5,323 nucleotides of DNA from an uncultured Dechloromonas sp. (GTDB taxonomy: Bacteria > Pseudomonadota > Gammaproteobacteria > Burkholderiales > Rhodocyclaceae): positions 1-5,323 of the forward strand of contig CALKUR010000153.1 of NCBI GenBank assembly GCA_937996725.1, read 5' to 3'. The notes beneath the pieces are model-generated. The model was not told the DNA's origin. It saw nothing but the letters and a program-made list of their open reading frames with translations, and made no database searches. The position numbers were made by a program, and so were the translations under genes. This document shows positions 1-5,144 of the stretch, in pieces (position 1 is the first letter of the stretch; every line of letters starts with the position of its first letter).

Positions 1-1
1 G

Positions 2-118
2 CAGGCCAAAGTGAACAATCGACCCATGGTCTTTGTGTTGCTGGATTCCGAAGGTTCGATGACGCGTGTTGGCGATGCCAACCGGTTGAAGAAATGGGCC
101 GAAGCCACCCGTAGTTAA
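2..118 (+). CDS. pbpG: C-terminal end of D-alanyl-D-alanine endopeptidase (PBP7/PbpG-like, peptidase S11), 5' partial
   Basis: Frame 2 is open from the left edge to a TAA at 116-118 and gives 38 residues. They include NRPMVFVLLDSEGSMTRVGDA followed by NRLKKWAE. This matches the last strand and helix of the S11 (DacA/PbpG) peptidase fold, where family members typically read RPVVMVLLDSxGKxTRxGDAxRxRKW. Family members are periplasmic serine peptidases that cut D-Ala-meso-DAP cross-links in peptidoglycan. The catalytic SxxK, SxN and KTG motifs lie outside the window, so activity cannot be judged. The tail ends soon after the KKW motif and lacks the extra C-terminal domain and amphipathic anchor of PBP5/DacA, which favours the PbpG type. 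It converges on the IclR gene with a 7-bp gap. The family assignment rests on recall of a short conserved tail; the subfamily is less certain. Confidence 0.68.
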   Translation, partial: QAKVNNRPMVFVLLDSEGSMTRVGDANRLKKWAEATRS

Positions 119-125
119 TGCAGTC

Positions 126-926
126 TTAGTCTCTCGCACCGAGTGCGTGGGAGACAGCTATGGCACATTCTTTCAGTGCAGGAACCCAGGCGGCTTCATG
201 TTCGCTGAAACGTTCGCTGGTCGATGACACCGAGATCGCCGCAACCAGTTTTCCCTGATCATCACGCACGGGTGCGGCGACACAGCGCAGCCCCAGCTCC
301 GCCTCCTCATTATCGAACGCGATGCCCGAGCGCTGGACTTCTTTGAGCGCCTTCGTGAGCAGATTGGCGCGGGTTAGTGAGTATTCGGTATTGCCGGGTA
401 ACCCGGTGCGGGCAACATAATCTCCGACTGCCTCTGCCGTATCTTCTGCCAGAAATAGCTTGCCTAGAGAGGTGAGGTGTAGCGGTGCCCGTGAGCCCAC
501 GCGATAGACGACACGGATGCGGGATGCGTTCGCGGAAGCCCGATCCAGATAAATGATTTCATCCCCATCACGGATCGCTAGATTGACCGGTTCGCCGATG
601 GCGTTGTGGAGCGTTTCTATAAACGGCCGCGCGACATCACGGACTTCCAGGCGTTCACGAACCAAATTACCGTATTCCAGCCAGCGCAGCCCCAGACGGT
701 ACACGCCGCCGGCTTGGTGTTCGACGAGGCCGATGGTGGCGAGGGCACCCAGAATGCGATGCACCGTAGAGACGTGTAGCCCGGATTCCTGGGCCAAAAA
801 CTTCAGATTGACCGGCGCATGCTGGTTTGCCAGCAACGACAGAAGACAATCTGCCCGATCAAATACCTGTACGCCGGTTGGATGATCCGCGTTTCTATTT
901 GACGGGCTGTTGGACGTTTTGCTCAT
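126..926 (-). CDS. IclR-family transcriptional regulator
   Basis: This is a complete 266-aa DNA-binding regulator, the usual IclR length of about 250-280. Residues ~18-80 form the winged helix-turn-helix, with LKFLAQESGLHVSTVHRILG as the HTH core and LVEHQAGGVYRLG as the wing. Residues ~95-262 form the effector-binding domain, with the conserved GSRAPLHLTSLGKLFLA (144-160), DNEEAELGLRCVAAPV (205-220) and ISVS (231-234). I chose the ATG at 924-926. The same frame stays open to 1028, but the extra 34 residues do not resemble the family and would cover the intergenic inverted repeat. No strong Shine-Dalgarno is visible at either start. The gene is divergent from an aldehyde-dehydrogenase-like gene, the usual arrangement for an IclR regulator and its target, and autoregulation is likely. 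The effector is unknown. E. coli IclR controls aceBAK, and a malate synthase gene lies 2 kb away here, but this protein need not be the orthologue. Confidence 0.93.
   Translation of the reverse strand: MSKTSNSPSNRNADHPTGVQVFDRADCLLSLLANQHAPVNLKFLAQESGLHVSTVHRILGALATIGLVEHQAGGVYRLGLRWLEYGNLVRERLEVRDVARPFIETLHNAIGEPVNLAIRDGDEIIYLDRASANASRIRVVYRVGSRAPLHLTSLGKLFLAEDTAEAVGDYVARTGLPGNTEYSLTRANLLTKALKEVQRSGIAFDNEEAELGLRCVAAPVRDDQGKLVAAISVSSTSERFSEHEAAWVPALKECAIAVSHALGARD
129..155. terminator. Hairpin at the 3' end of the IclR gene, possible bidirectional terminator
   Basis: GTCTC (129-133) pairs with GAGAC (151-155), and CGCAC (135-139) pairs with GTGCG (143-147) around a 3-nt CGA loop, with a small bulge between the stems. 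It overlaps the last IclR codons and sits between two convergent genes, where a shared terminator is expected. Neither side has a T-run, so intrinsic termination would be weak and the hairpin may only protect 3' ends. Confidence 0.35.
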
Positions 927-1054
927 GGTGATGGCCGATGTGCGGCTAAAATACGATGAAATTGCATGACTTCCGTATTTTACTATGTGAAACACGGAGG
1001 GCTCCGGATTATCGGCGCTTGCGCCCAATCGCCACAGAAAAGAGATAAAGCAAC
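927..1054. promoter_or_regulatory. Divergent intergenic region with inverted-repeat operator candidate
   Basis: This 128-bp gap separates the divergent IclR and aldehyde-dehydrogenase-like genes. It contains a perfect 9-bp inverted repeat, TAAAATACG (947-955) and CGTATTTTA (974-982), whose arms are 27 bp apart centre to centre. Overlapping imperfect palindromes are TTTTACTATGTGAAA (978-992) and GAAATTGCATGACTTC (958-973). IclR-family regulators commonly bind A/T-rich palindromes in such divergent gaps, so this is the natural operator site. -10-like hexamers are TACTAT (981-986, plus strand) and TAAAAT (minus strand, complement of 976-981). Neither has a good -35 at 16-18 bp, so no promoter can be fixed. 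The plus-strand gene has only a weak Shine-Dalgarno, AGAGA at 1041-1045. Confidence 0.5.
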
Positions 1055-1786
1055 ATGACAGGTTGTTGTACCTTGCCGCCGCGTGAAGCCCCGGCCATAC
1101 CGCTGTGGATTAATGGTCGTCCCGTGCTGACGATGGTGCCGGTATTTCATGAAGTTCGTGAATCGGCAACGCAGCGCTTGATTCGGCGTGTGCCGCTCGT
1201 CGATCAGGCTGTGGCAATCACGGCGATCGATAGTGCTAACCAAGCGGCGGGTCTCTTGCCTGCAGCGATGCAGACGTTTCTCAATGACTTGGCCAATGCG
1301 CTGACCGAGCTGGAAGCCCATTTCGCCGGGCTATCTGCTGTCGAGAGCCACACCCATCTGGATACCGGCAAGGCCGATGTCACGAATGCAGTCGCGTATG
1401 TAAAGACGTTGCTGGCAAAACCTGTGATTGCAGAAGTGCGACCGGCAGGTCAGGGAGATTCTATATTGGCCTTTGCTGGTGCGGGGATGCCCCTGTCGGC
1501 AGCCGTGAAACTGGTATTGCCCGTCATCGTTCGTGGTGGTGCCGTGACTCTGGTGCCGTCGCTCGATGCGCCATCGTGTGCGTTGGCGTTGGCCGAGCTT
1601 TGTGGTCAGTGTGGTTTGCCGGATGGCTTATTCAATGTGGTGTTCGTCGATGAGGCGGTGGCTTTGTCGTTGGTGCATCAACCAGGGGTGCAACAGGTGC
1701 GCCTGTTTGGTCCGAGTGCCTGGGCACAACGCTGGCAGACGGCTGCACTGGATTGGTCAGTAACTTGCGAGCTGGTGCTGGCCTGA
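1055..1786 (+). CDS. Aldehyde dehydrogenase N-terminal-half-like protein, probably not a catalytic ALDH
   Basis: The protein has 243 residues, about half a normal ALDH (480-500 aa). It follows the ALDH N-terminal pattern: LWINGRPV near residue 17, RRVPLVD near 44, an LDTGKADV stretch near 102, then PLSAAVKLVLPVIVRGGAVTLVPS and LAELCGQCGLPDGLFNVVF, corresponding to the ALDH cofactor-binding fold. Key positions are altered. The usual TPWNFP reads AFAGAGMP, so the conserved Asn is gone. VLKPSE reads LVPSLD, so the Lys is gone. FTGS reads LFGPS. The chain stops at TCELVLA, where ELGGK would begin, so the domain with the catalytic Cys is absent. There is no frameshift remnant downstream: the next gene begins 9 bp later on the opposite strand. 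The start at 1055 has only a weak AGAGA upstream. Divergence from the IclR gene suggests it is that regulator's target. It could be a stable pseudoenzyme or a decaying fragment; function unknown. Confidence 0.72.
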   Translation: MTGCCTLPPREAPAIPLWINGRPVLTMVPVFHEVRESATQRLIRRVPLVDQAVAITAIDSANQAAGLLPAAMQTFLNDLANALTELEAHFAGLSAVESHTHLDTGKADVTNAVAYVKTLLAKPVIAEVRPAGQGDSILAFAGAGMPLSAAVKLVLPVIVRGGAVTLVPSLDAPSCALALAELCGQCGLPDGLFNVVFVDEAVALSLVHQPGVQQVRLFGPSAWAQRWQTAALDWSVTCELVLA

Positions 1787-1795
1787 GGCTGCCAG

Positions 1796-2527
1796 TTATT
1801 GCAGCCAGGGTTTGATCCAGCTCACGATACCGGGCAGCGCCACGGCCGTTAATAGGCCATTGAGCCCCATACCGAGGGCGGCAAAGGCACCCATGGTTTC
1901 ATTGATCTGGAAAGCACGCGCCGTGCCGATCCCGTGCGCGGCAACGCCGAGCGCAAAGCCGGCCACCGCATCGTCGCGGATCTTGAGCCAGCGATAAAGC
2001 GTTTGTGCCACCATGGCGCCGAGAATGCCGGTCACAATGACCATGACGGCTGCTAGGGATGGATGGCCACCAATTTTTTCGGCAATGCCCATGGCGATGG
2101 GTGTGGTGACGGATTTGGGGGCCATTGAGAGCAGCGTCGGTAGCGTGCCGCCAAACCAGTGCCCGACGAAAACGGCACTCAGCATCGCTGTGAGTGAGCC
2201 GCCGATGAGCGCAATCGCCAGCGGTCCTGCCATACTGACGAGACGACGGAATTGACCATAGAGCGGAATGGCCAGCGCCACCGTGGCTGGTCCCAGCAGA
2301 AAGTGTACGAACTGGGCACCTTCGAAATACTGGTCATAGGGTGTGCCTGTGGCGGTGAGCAGCGACACGAGCAATACGATTGAAATGAGTACCGGGTTGG
2401 CGATAGGACGTTGGCCACAACGCCGGTAGATGTAAAACGCCAGTTGGTAGGCAACCAGCGTCATGGTCAGCCAGAACAGTGGCGACGCAGACAGGTAGAC
2501 CCAGGTCTGGTTCAGGCGATCAGGCAT
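1796..2527 (-). CDS. lrgB: LrgB/CidB/YohK-family membrane protein
   Basis: The protein has 243 residues, is very hydrophobic, and is of typical LrgB length (about 230-245). Several membrane helices are visible, roughly at 15-35, 43-60, 73-90, 99-122, 155-175 and 213-236. Family hallmarks are FLLGPATVALAIPLY (76-90), APKSVTTPIA (136-145) and AHGIGTARA (197-205). The family acts with LrgA/CidA in the inner membrane. It was first described as a holin/antiholin-like modulator of murein hydrolases. Later work tied homologues to pyruvate uptake (Bacillus PftAB, Streptococcus LrgAB) and to glycolate/glycerate exchange (plant PLGG1). I chose the ATG at 2525-2527 because GAAGGGG (2534-2540) lies 6 nt upstream. 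The GTG one codon earlier would leave only 3 nt. The gene overlaps lrgA by 8 bp, which implies translational coupling. It converges on the ALDH-like gene with a 9-bp gap. Confidence 0.93.
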   Translation of the reverse strand: MPDRLNQTWVYLSASPLFWLTMTLVAYQLAFYIYRRCGQRPIANPVLISIVLLVSLLTATGTPYDQYFEGAQFVHFLLGPATVALAIPLYGQFRRLVSMAGPLAIALIGGSLTAMLSAVFVGHWFGGTLPTLLSMAPKSVTTPIAMGIAEKIGGHPSLAAVMVIVTGILGAMVAQTLYRWLKIRDDAVAGFALGVAAHGIGTARAFQINETMGAFAALGMGLNGLLTAVALPGIVSWIKPWLQ

Positions 2528-2897
2528 CACGCGCCCCTTCGCTTTGGCTCCGACGTTGCATCAATGCGCTCAGGATGATTGCGGTGACTGCCATGCCGCC
2601 GACGGTACTAACGATGAGGGCCGTGGTGATCGGTAACCATTCGTTTGCGATGAGCTGCAGATAGATCATGACGCCGGTGCCGGCCGGTACAAAGAGCAGT
2701 GATAGATGTTGCAGAAGGACATTGGCCGTGTGCTGCATCGATTGCGGTATGGGGCGGCCCATATGACCACGCACCACCAGTGTGCAGAAGAGCAGGGCCA
2801 TGCCGATGACTGGCCCGGGCACGGGCAGCGACAGCACACGCGCCAACACTTCGCCCGTGAGCTGATAAAGCAGTAACCAGGTCAGTGCAGCAATCAT
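2520..2897 (-). CDS. lrgA: LrgA/CidA-family membrane protein
   Basis: This is a 125-aa integral membrane protein, the usual LrgA/CidA size, with four helices at roughly 3-20, 28-43, 60-82 and 88-112 and a short charged C-terminal tail (QRRSQSEGARDA). The conserved LPVPGPVIGM (24-33) and LSLLFVPAGTGVM (65-77) identify the family (UPF0299/YohJ type). It is the small partner of LrgB. Pairs of this kind form oligomeric membrane assemblies implicated in cell-wall hydrolase control or small-carboxylate transport. The frame is open to an ATG five codons upstream (2912), but that ATG leads directly into the GAGAGG Shine-Dalgarno (2905-2910). The ATG at 2895-2897 has ideal 7-nt spacing and is chosen. 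It lies 60 bp downstream of the malate synthase stop on the same strand, with a hairpin in between. Confidence 0.93.
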   Translation of the reverse strand: MIAALTWLLLYQLTGEVLARVLSLPVPGPVIGMALLFCTLVVRGHMGRPIPQSMQHTANVLLQHLSLLFVPAGTGVMIYLQLIANEWLPITTALIVSTVGGMAVTAIILSALMQRRSQSEGARDA

Positions 2898-2904
2898 CGT
2901 GCAG

Positions 2905-2910
2905 CCTCTC
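2905..2910 (-). promoter_or_regulatory. Ribosome binding site of lrgA (decides the start)
   Basis: GAGAGG on the minus strand lies 7 nt before the ATG at 2897. Because it sits inside the codons of the longer candidate start at 2912, it argues for the shorter 125-aa protein. Confidence 0.75.
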
Positions 2911-2916
2911 AAATGA

Positions 2917-2940
2917 AGACGGCACCCGCAGGTGCCGTCT
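2917..2940 (-). terminator. Rho-independent-like hairpin after malate synthase, abutting the lrgA leader
   Basis: A perfect 10-bp stem, AGACGGCACC (2917-2926) with GGTGCCGTCT (2931-2940), closes a 4-nt loop. It lies 17 bp past the malate synthase stop on the minus strand. The bases that follow in the transcription direction are TCATTTGAGAGG, so the T-run is poor. The stem ends only 6 nt before the lrgA Shine-Dalgarno, which leaves no room for a separate lrgA promoter after it. It may act as a leaky terminator that sets lrgAB expression below aceB. Confidence 0.65.
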
Positions 2941-2957
2941 CGTCAAGCATCGCCTGA

Positions 2958-4439
2958 TTAGGCCATGGCTTCGTACAACGGCAGCGTCAGAAACTCCGGA
3001 TATTCCGGGGTCAACGACATCTTATCGAAAATCACCGCAGCCTGATCGTAGGTCGCCGTGTCTTCGCCTTGGGCGCTGACCGTGGCTTTCACCTTGGCCA
3101 GTTCTTCGGCGATCATCGGCCGCACCATCTCGACGGTGACTTTGCGGCCGTCGTCCAGAACGCCCTTCGGCGACACGACCCATTGCCAGACCTGCGAGCG
3201 GGAGATCTCGGCAGTAGCCGCATCTTCCATCAGATTATGGATGGGCACGCAGCCGTTACCGGCCAGCCAGCTACCCAGGTAGTGGATGCCGACGTTGATG
3301 TTGTTACGTAGGCCAGCTTCGGTGATCGGCTGTTCCGGTTGGAAGTTGAGCCAGTCTTTGGCACCAAATTCTTCGGACCGTTGCTTTTCCCACTGGTTCG
3401 GACGATCGCCCAGGACCTTTTGGAACTCTTCGGCAGCGATAGAAACCAGACCCGGGTGCGCAACCCAGCCACCATCAAAACCATCGTTGGCATCACGCGT
3501 CTTATCGTGACGAATGCCCGCCAGTGCCTTTTCATTGGCAACCGGATCGTTCTTGATCGGAATCAGGGCCGACATGCCGCCCATGGCGGGTGCGCCACGC
3601 TTGTGGCAAGCCTTGACCAGTGCCAAGGCATACGAACGCATGAACGGCACTTCCATCGTGATGGCACTGCGTTGTGCCAGGCAGAAATCCTTGTTCTTCT
3701 TGAATTTCTTGATGCAGCTGAAGATGTAATCCCAGCGACCGGCGTTCAGACCGGCCGAGTGCTCGCGCAGTTCGTACAGAATTTCTTCCATTTCGAAGGT
3801 GGCGAGAATGGTCTCGACCAGCACGGTGGCTTTGATCGTGCCTTGCGGCAGACCGATTTCGTTCTGGGCCATCACGAAGATGTCGTTCCACAGACGGGCT
3901 TCTAGGTGGCTTTCCATCTTCGGCAGGTAGAAGTACGGACCCGCACCACGTGCCAGCTGTTCTTTGGCGTTATGGAAGAACACCAGACCGAAGTCGAAGA
4001 TACCGCCGGAGACACGCTGGCCATCGACCAGTACGTGTTTTTCATCCAGATGCCAACCGCGCGGACGAATCTGCAGGGTGGCGATCTTGTCATTCAGTTT
4101 GTATTCCTTGCCAGCCTCGTTCTTGAACGAGAGCTTGCGACGGATGGCATCGGCGATGTTGATCTGGCCTTGAATCTGGTTTTCCCAGTTCGGGCTGTTC
4201 GAGTCTTCAAAGTCGCTCATGTACGAATCAGCGCCCGAGTTGAAGGCGTTGATGATCATTTTAGCTTCGACCGGGCCAGTAATTTCGGTGCGACGACGTT
4301 CCAGGGCCTTGGGTAGCGGCGCGACTTTCCAGTCGCCTTCGCGGATGGCCTTGGTTTCCGGCAGGAAGTCCGGCATTTCGCCGGCGTCGATGCGGGCCTG
4401 GCGTTCGACGCGGGCCTTCAGCAGTTCCTGGCGGCGGCG
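2958..4439 (-). CDS. aceB: Malate synthase A, N-terminus missing (joined to foreign sequence)
   Basis: The enzyme condenses glyoxylate with acetyl-CoA to malate in the cytoplasm, as the second step of the glyoxylate bypass. About 493 codons of the usual ~530 are present, ending ...LTLPLYEAMA with TAA at 2958-2960. Counting from 4439, visible hallmarks are EITGPVEAKMIINAFNSGA, DFEDSNSPNWENQI, RPRGWHLDEKH with the conserved active-site Arg (~127), GPYFYLPKMES, the family signature REHSAGLNAGRWDYIF (225-240, bases 3720-3767) and MEDAATAEISR (404-414) with the acidic residue region of the active site. The first ~40 residues and the start codon are missing. At RRRQELL (4419-4439) the frame passes without a stop into an ABC1/UbiB kinase sequence. 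True malate synthase continues at least through 4418 and probably shares 4419-4439. Base composition is ordinary here and rises sharply beyond. lrgAB follow on the same strand. The upstream promoter is not in the window. Confidence 0.93.
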   Translation of the reverse strand, partial: RRRQELLKARVERQARIDAGEMPDFLPETKAIREGDWKVAPLPKALERRRTEITGPVEAKMIINAFNSGADSYMSDFEDSNSPNWENQIQGQINIADAIRRKLSFKNEAGKEYKLNDKIATLQIRPRGWHLDEKHVLVDGQRVSGGIFDFGLVFFHNAKEQLARGAGPYFYLPKMESHLEARLWNDIFVMAQNEIGLPQGTIKATVLVETILATFEMEEILYELREHSAGLNAGRWDYIFSCIKKFKKNKDFCLAQRSAITMEVPFMRSYALALVKACHKRGAPAMGGMSALIPIKNDPVANEKALAGIRHDKTRDANDGFDGGWVAHPGLVSIAAEEFQKVLGDRPNQWEKQRSEEFGAKDWLNFQPEQPITEAGLRNNINVGIHYLGSWLAGNGCVPIHNLMEDAATAEISRSQVWQWVVSPKGVLDDGRKVTVEMVRPMIAEELAKVKATVSAQGEDTATYDQAAVIFDKMSLTPEYPEFLTLPLYEAMA

Positions 4440-4862
4440 GCTCGAGAGCCGGCCGACCATGCCGAAGTCGATGAAGGCGATGCGGTTGCCCGGCAGGTAA
4501 AACACATTGCCCGGGTGCGGGTCGGCATGGAAGAGGCCGTCCTGCACGATCATTTTGAGCACCGCCTCGGCGCCGCGTTGCGCCAGCAGCCGCCGGTCCA
4601 GCCCCGCGGCTTCGAGCGCGGGCAGTTGCGGACCAGCGACGCCCTCGATGTGGTCTTGCACATTGACCCGCGTGTGGGTGTAAGCCCAGTGCACGCGCGG
4701 CACCACCACCCAGGGCAGGGCCGCGAGGTTGTGGGCGATGCGCTCGGCGTTGTGGCATTCGCTGGCCAGGTCCAGCTCGCGCTGCAGCGAGCGCGCCAGC
4801 GCCTTGACCAGCTGCTGCGGGCGGTACGGTTGCAGCCAGGGCAGCTGCGCCTCGGCCAGCGG
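4440..4862 (-). pseudogene. Internal fragment of ABC1/AarF/UbiB-family kinase-like protein, truncated at both ends
   Basis: About 140 residues of the protein-kinase-like fold are readable: AEAQLPWLQPYRPQQLV, then ARSLQRELDLASECHNAERI, VVVPRVHWAYTHTRVNVQ, and the hallmark VQDGLFHADPHPGNVF followed by IAFIDFGMVGRLS with the DFG-type metal-binding motif. This is the ABC1 (COQ8/UbiB/AarF) family, whose members are atypical ATPases/kinases supporting ubiquinone synthesis. The N-terminal KxGQ motif, the first part of the kinase fold and the whole C-terminal membrane part are absent. The piece is in frame with the malate synthase but is unrelated to it. G+C is very high (49 of 60 bases at 4561-4620), unlike the malate synthase. 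The wording of the motifs suggests a high-G+C proteobacterium such as a Burkholderiales member. It is a fragment, not a functional gene. Confidence 0.85.
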
Positions 4863-5000
4863 CCCGAGGATCATGCCGACGACCACCGGCGCGCGGTCGT
4901 CGTCCGGGCTGTCGTGGACATCGCCGACGAGACGGGGCTGCGGGTCATCGCCGAGGGTGTGGAGACCGAGCGTCAGGCGCGCATGCTCACCGAGCTCGGC
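4863..5000 (+). pseudogene. EAL-domain (c-di-GMP phosphodiesterase) fragment, both ends missing
   Basis: The plus frame containing codon 4911-4913 reads HADDHRRAVVVRAVVDIADETGLRVIAEGVETERQARMLTELG, given here in overlapping parts. VVRAVVDIADETGL leads into RVIAEGVETERQ, the late EAL motif in which the Glu of AEGVE contributes to the catalytic site, and then QARMLTELG. In a real EAL protein a QGY.F(A/S)RP stretch follows. Here the sequence instead becomes HEPTVVGVARLYAP, which belongs to another family. Only about 45 of ~240 domain residues are present and no start or stop is attached. The almost uniformly G/C third codon positions suggest a high-G+C donor, possibly actinobacterial. It lies antisense to the 787-codon minus-strand frame, so the minus-strand translation here is meaningless. 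Confidence 0.78.
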
Positions 5001-5081
5001 CACGAGCCGACCGTGGTGGGTGTCGCCCGGCTCTATGCACCCATCGCAGGAACGCTGGTGATCGACACCGCCGACGCGCAC
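5001..5081 (+). pseudogene. CofD/FbiA-like (2-phospho-L-lactate transferase) fragment
   Basis: Continuing in the same plus frame as the EAL piece, the translation reads HEPTVVGVARLYAPIAG then TLVIDTADAH. This resembles the C-terminal region of CofD/FbiA proteins, which read GxExSxxGVARxYxxxxxxxVIDxxDA in members I recall. CofD makes the phospholactyl link of coenzyme F420, found in actinobacteria, archaea and some other groups. Only ~27 residues are present. The identification is by motif recall and is less certain than the neighbouring fragments. Confidence 0.5.
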
Positions 5082-5144
5082 CCGTCGATCGCCGCCTCCA
5101 GCCCGCAACAGCACTGGCTGTCGTTCCAGCGCCGGTCCGGAGCG
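5082..5144. other. Unassigned high-G+C stretch between fragments
   Basis: These 63 bases are open in several frames. The plus frame gives HPSIAASSPQQHWLSFQRRSG and the minus frame gives RSGPALERQPVLLRAGG. Neither matches a family I can name with confidence. It may be the end of the preceding piece, the start of the next, or a separate short insert. Confidence 0.4.

Noticed and set aside
553..885. A 110-codon plus-strand open frame inside the IclR gene
   Set aside because: It is an Arg/Ser-rich translation typical of an antisense shadow, and the IclR protein on the other strand is clearly conserved.
927..1028. A 34-residue N-terminal extension of the IclR protein starting at 1028
   Set aside because: The extension does not resemble IclR proteins, has no ribosome binding site, and would place the intergenic inverted repeat inside the coding sequence. 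The ATG at 926 gives the standard length.
1787..1806. Stem GGCTGC/GCAGCC with an 8-nt loop between the ALDH-like gene and lrgB as a terminator
   Set aside because: The stem is only 6 bp, competes with an overlapping CTGGC/GCCAG pairing and has no T-run on either strand. The position is suggestive but the structure is too weak to call.
3339..4316. Long open frames on the plus strand opposite malate synthase (3339-3905 and 3906-4316)
   Set aside because: They are antisense to highly conserved malate synthase motifs, lack recognisable domains and arise from codon bias of the real gene.
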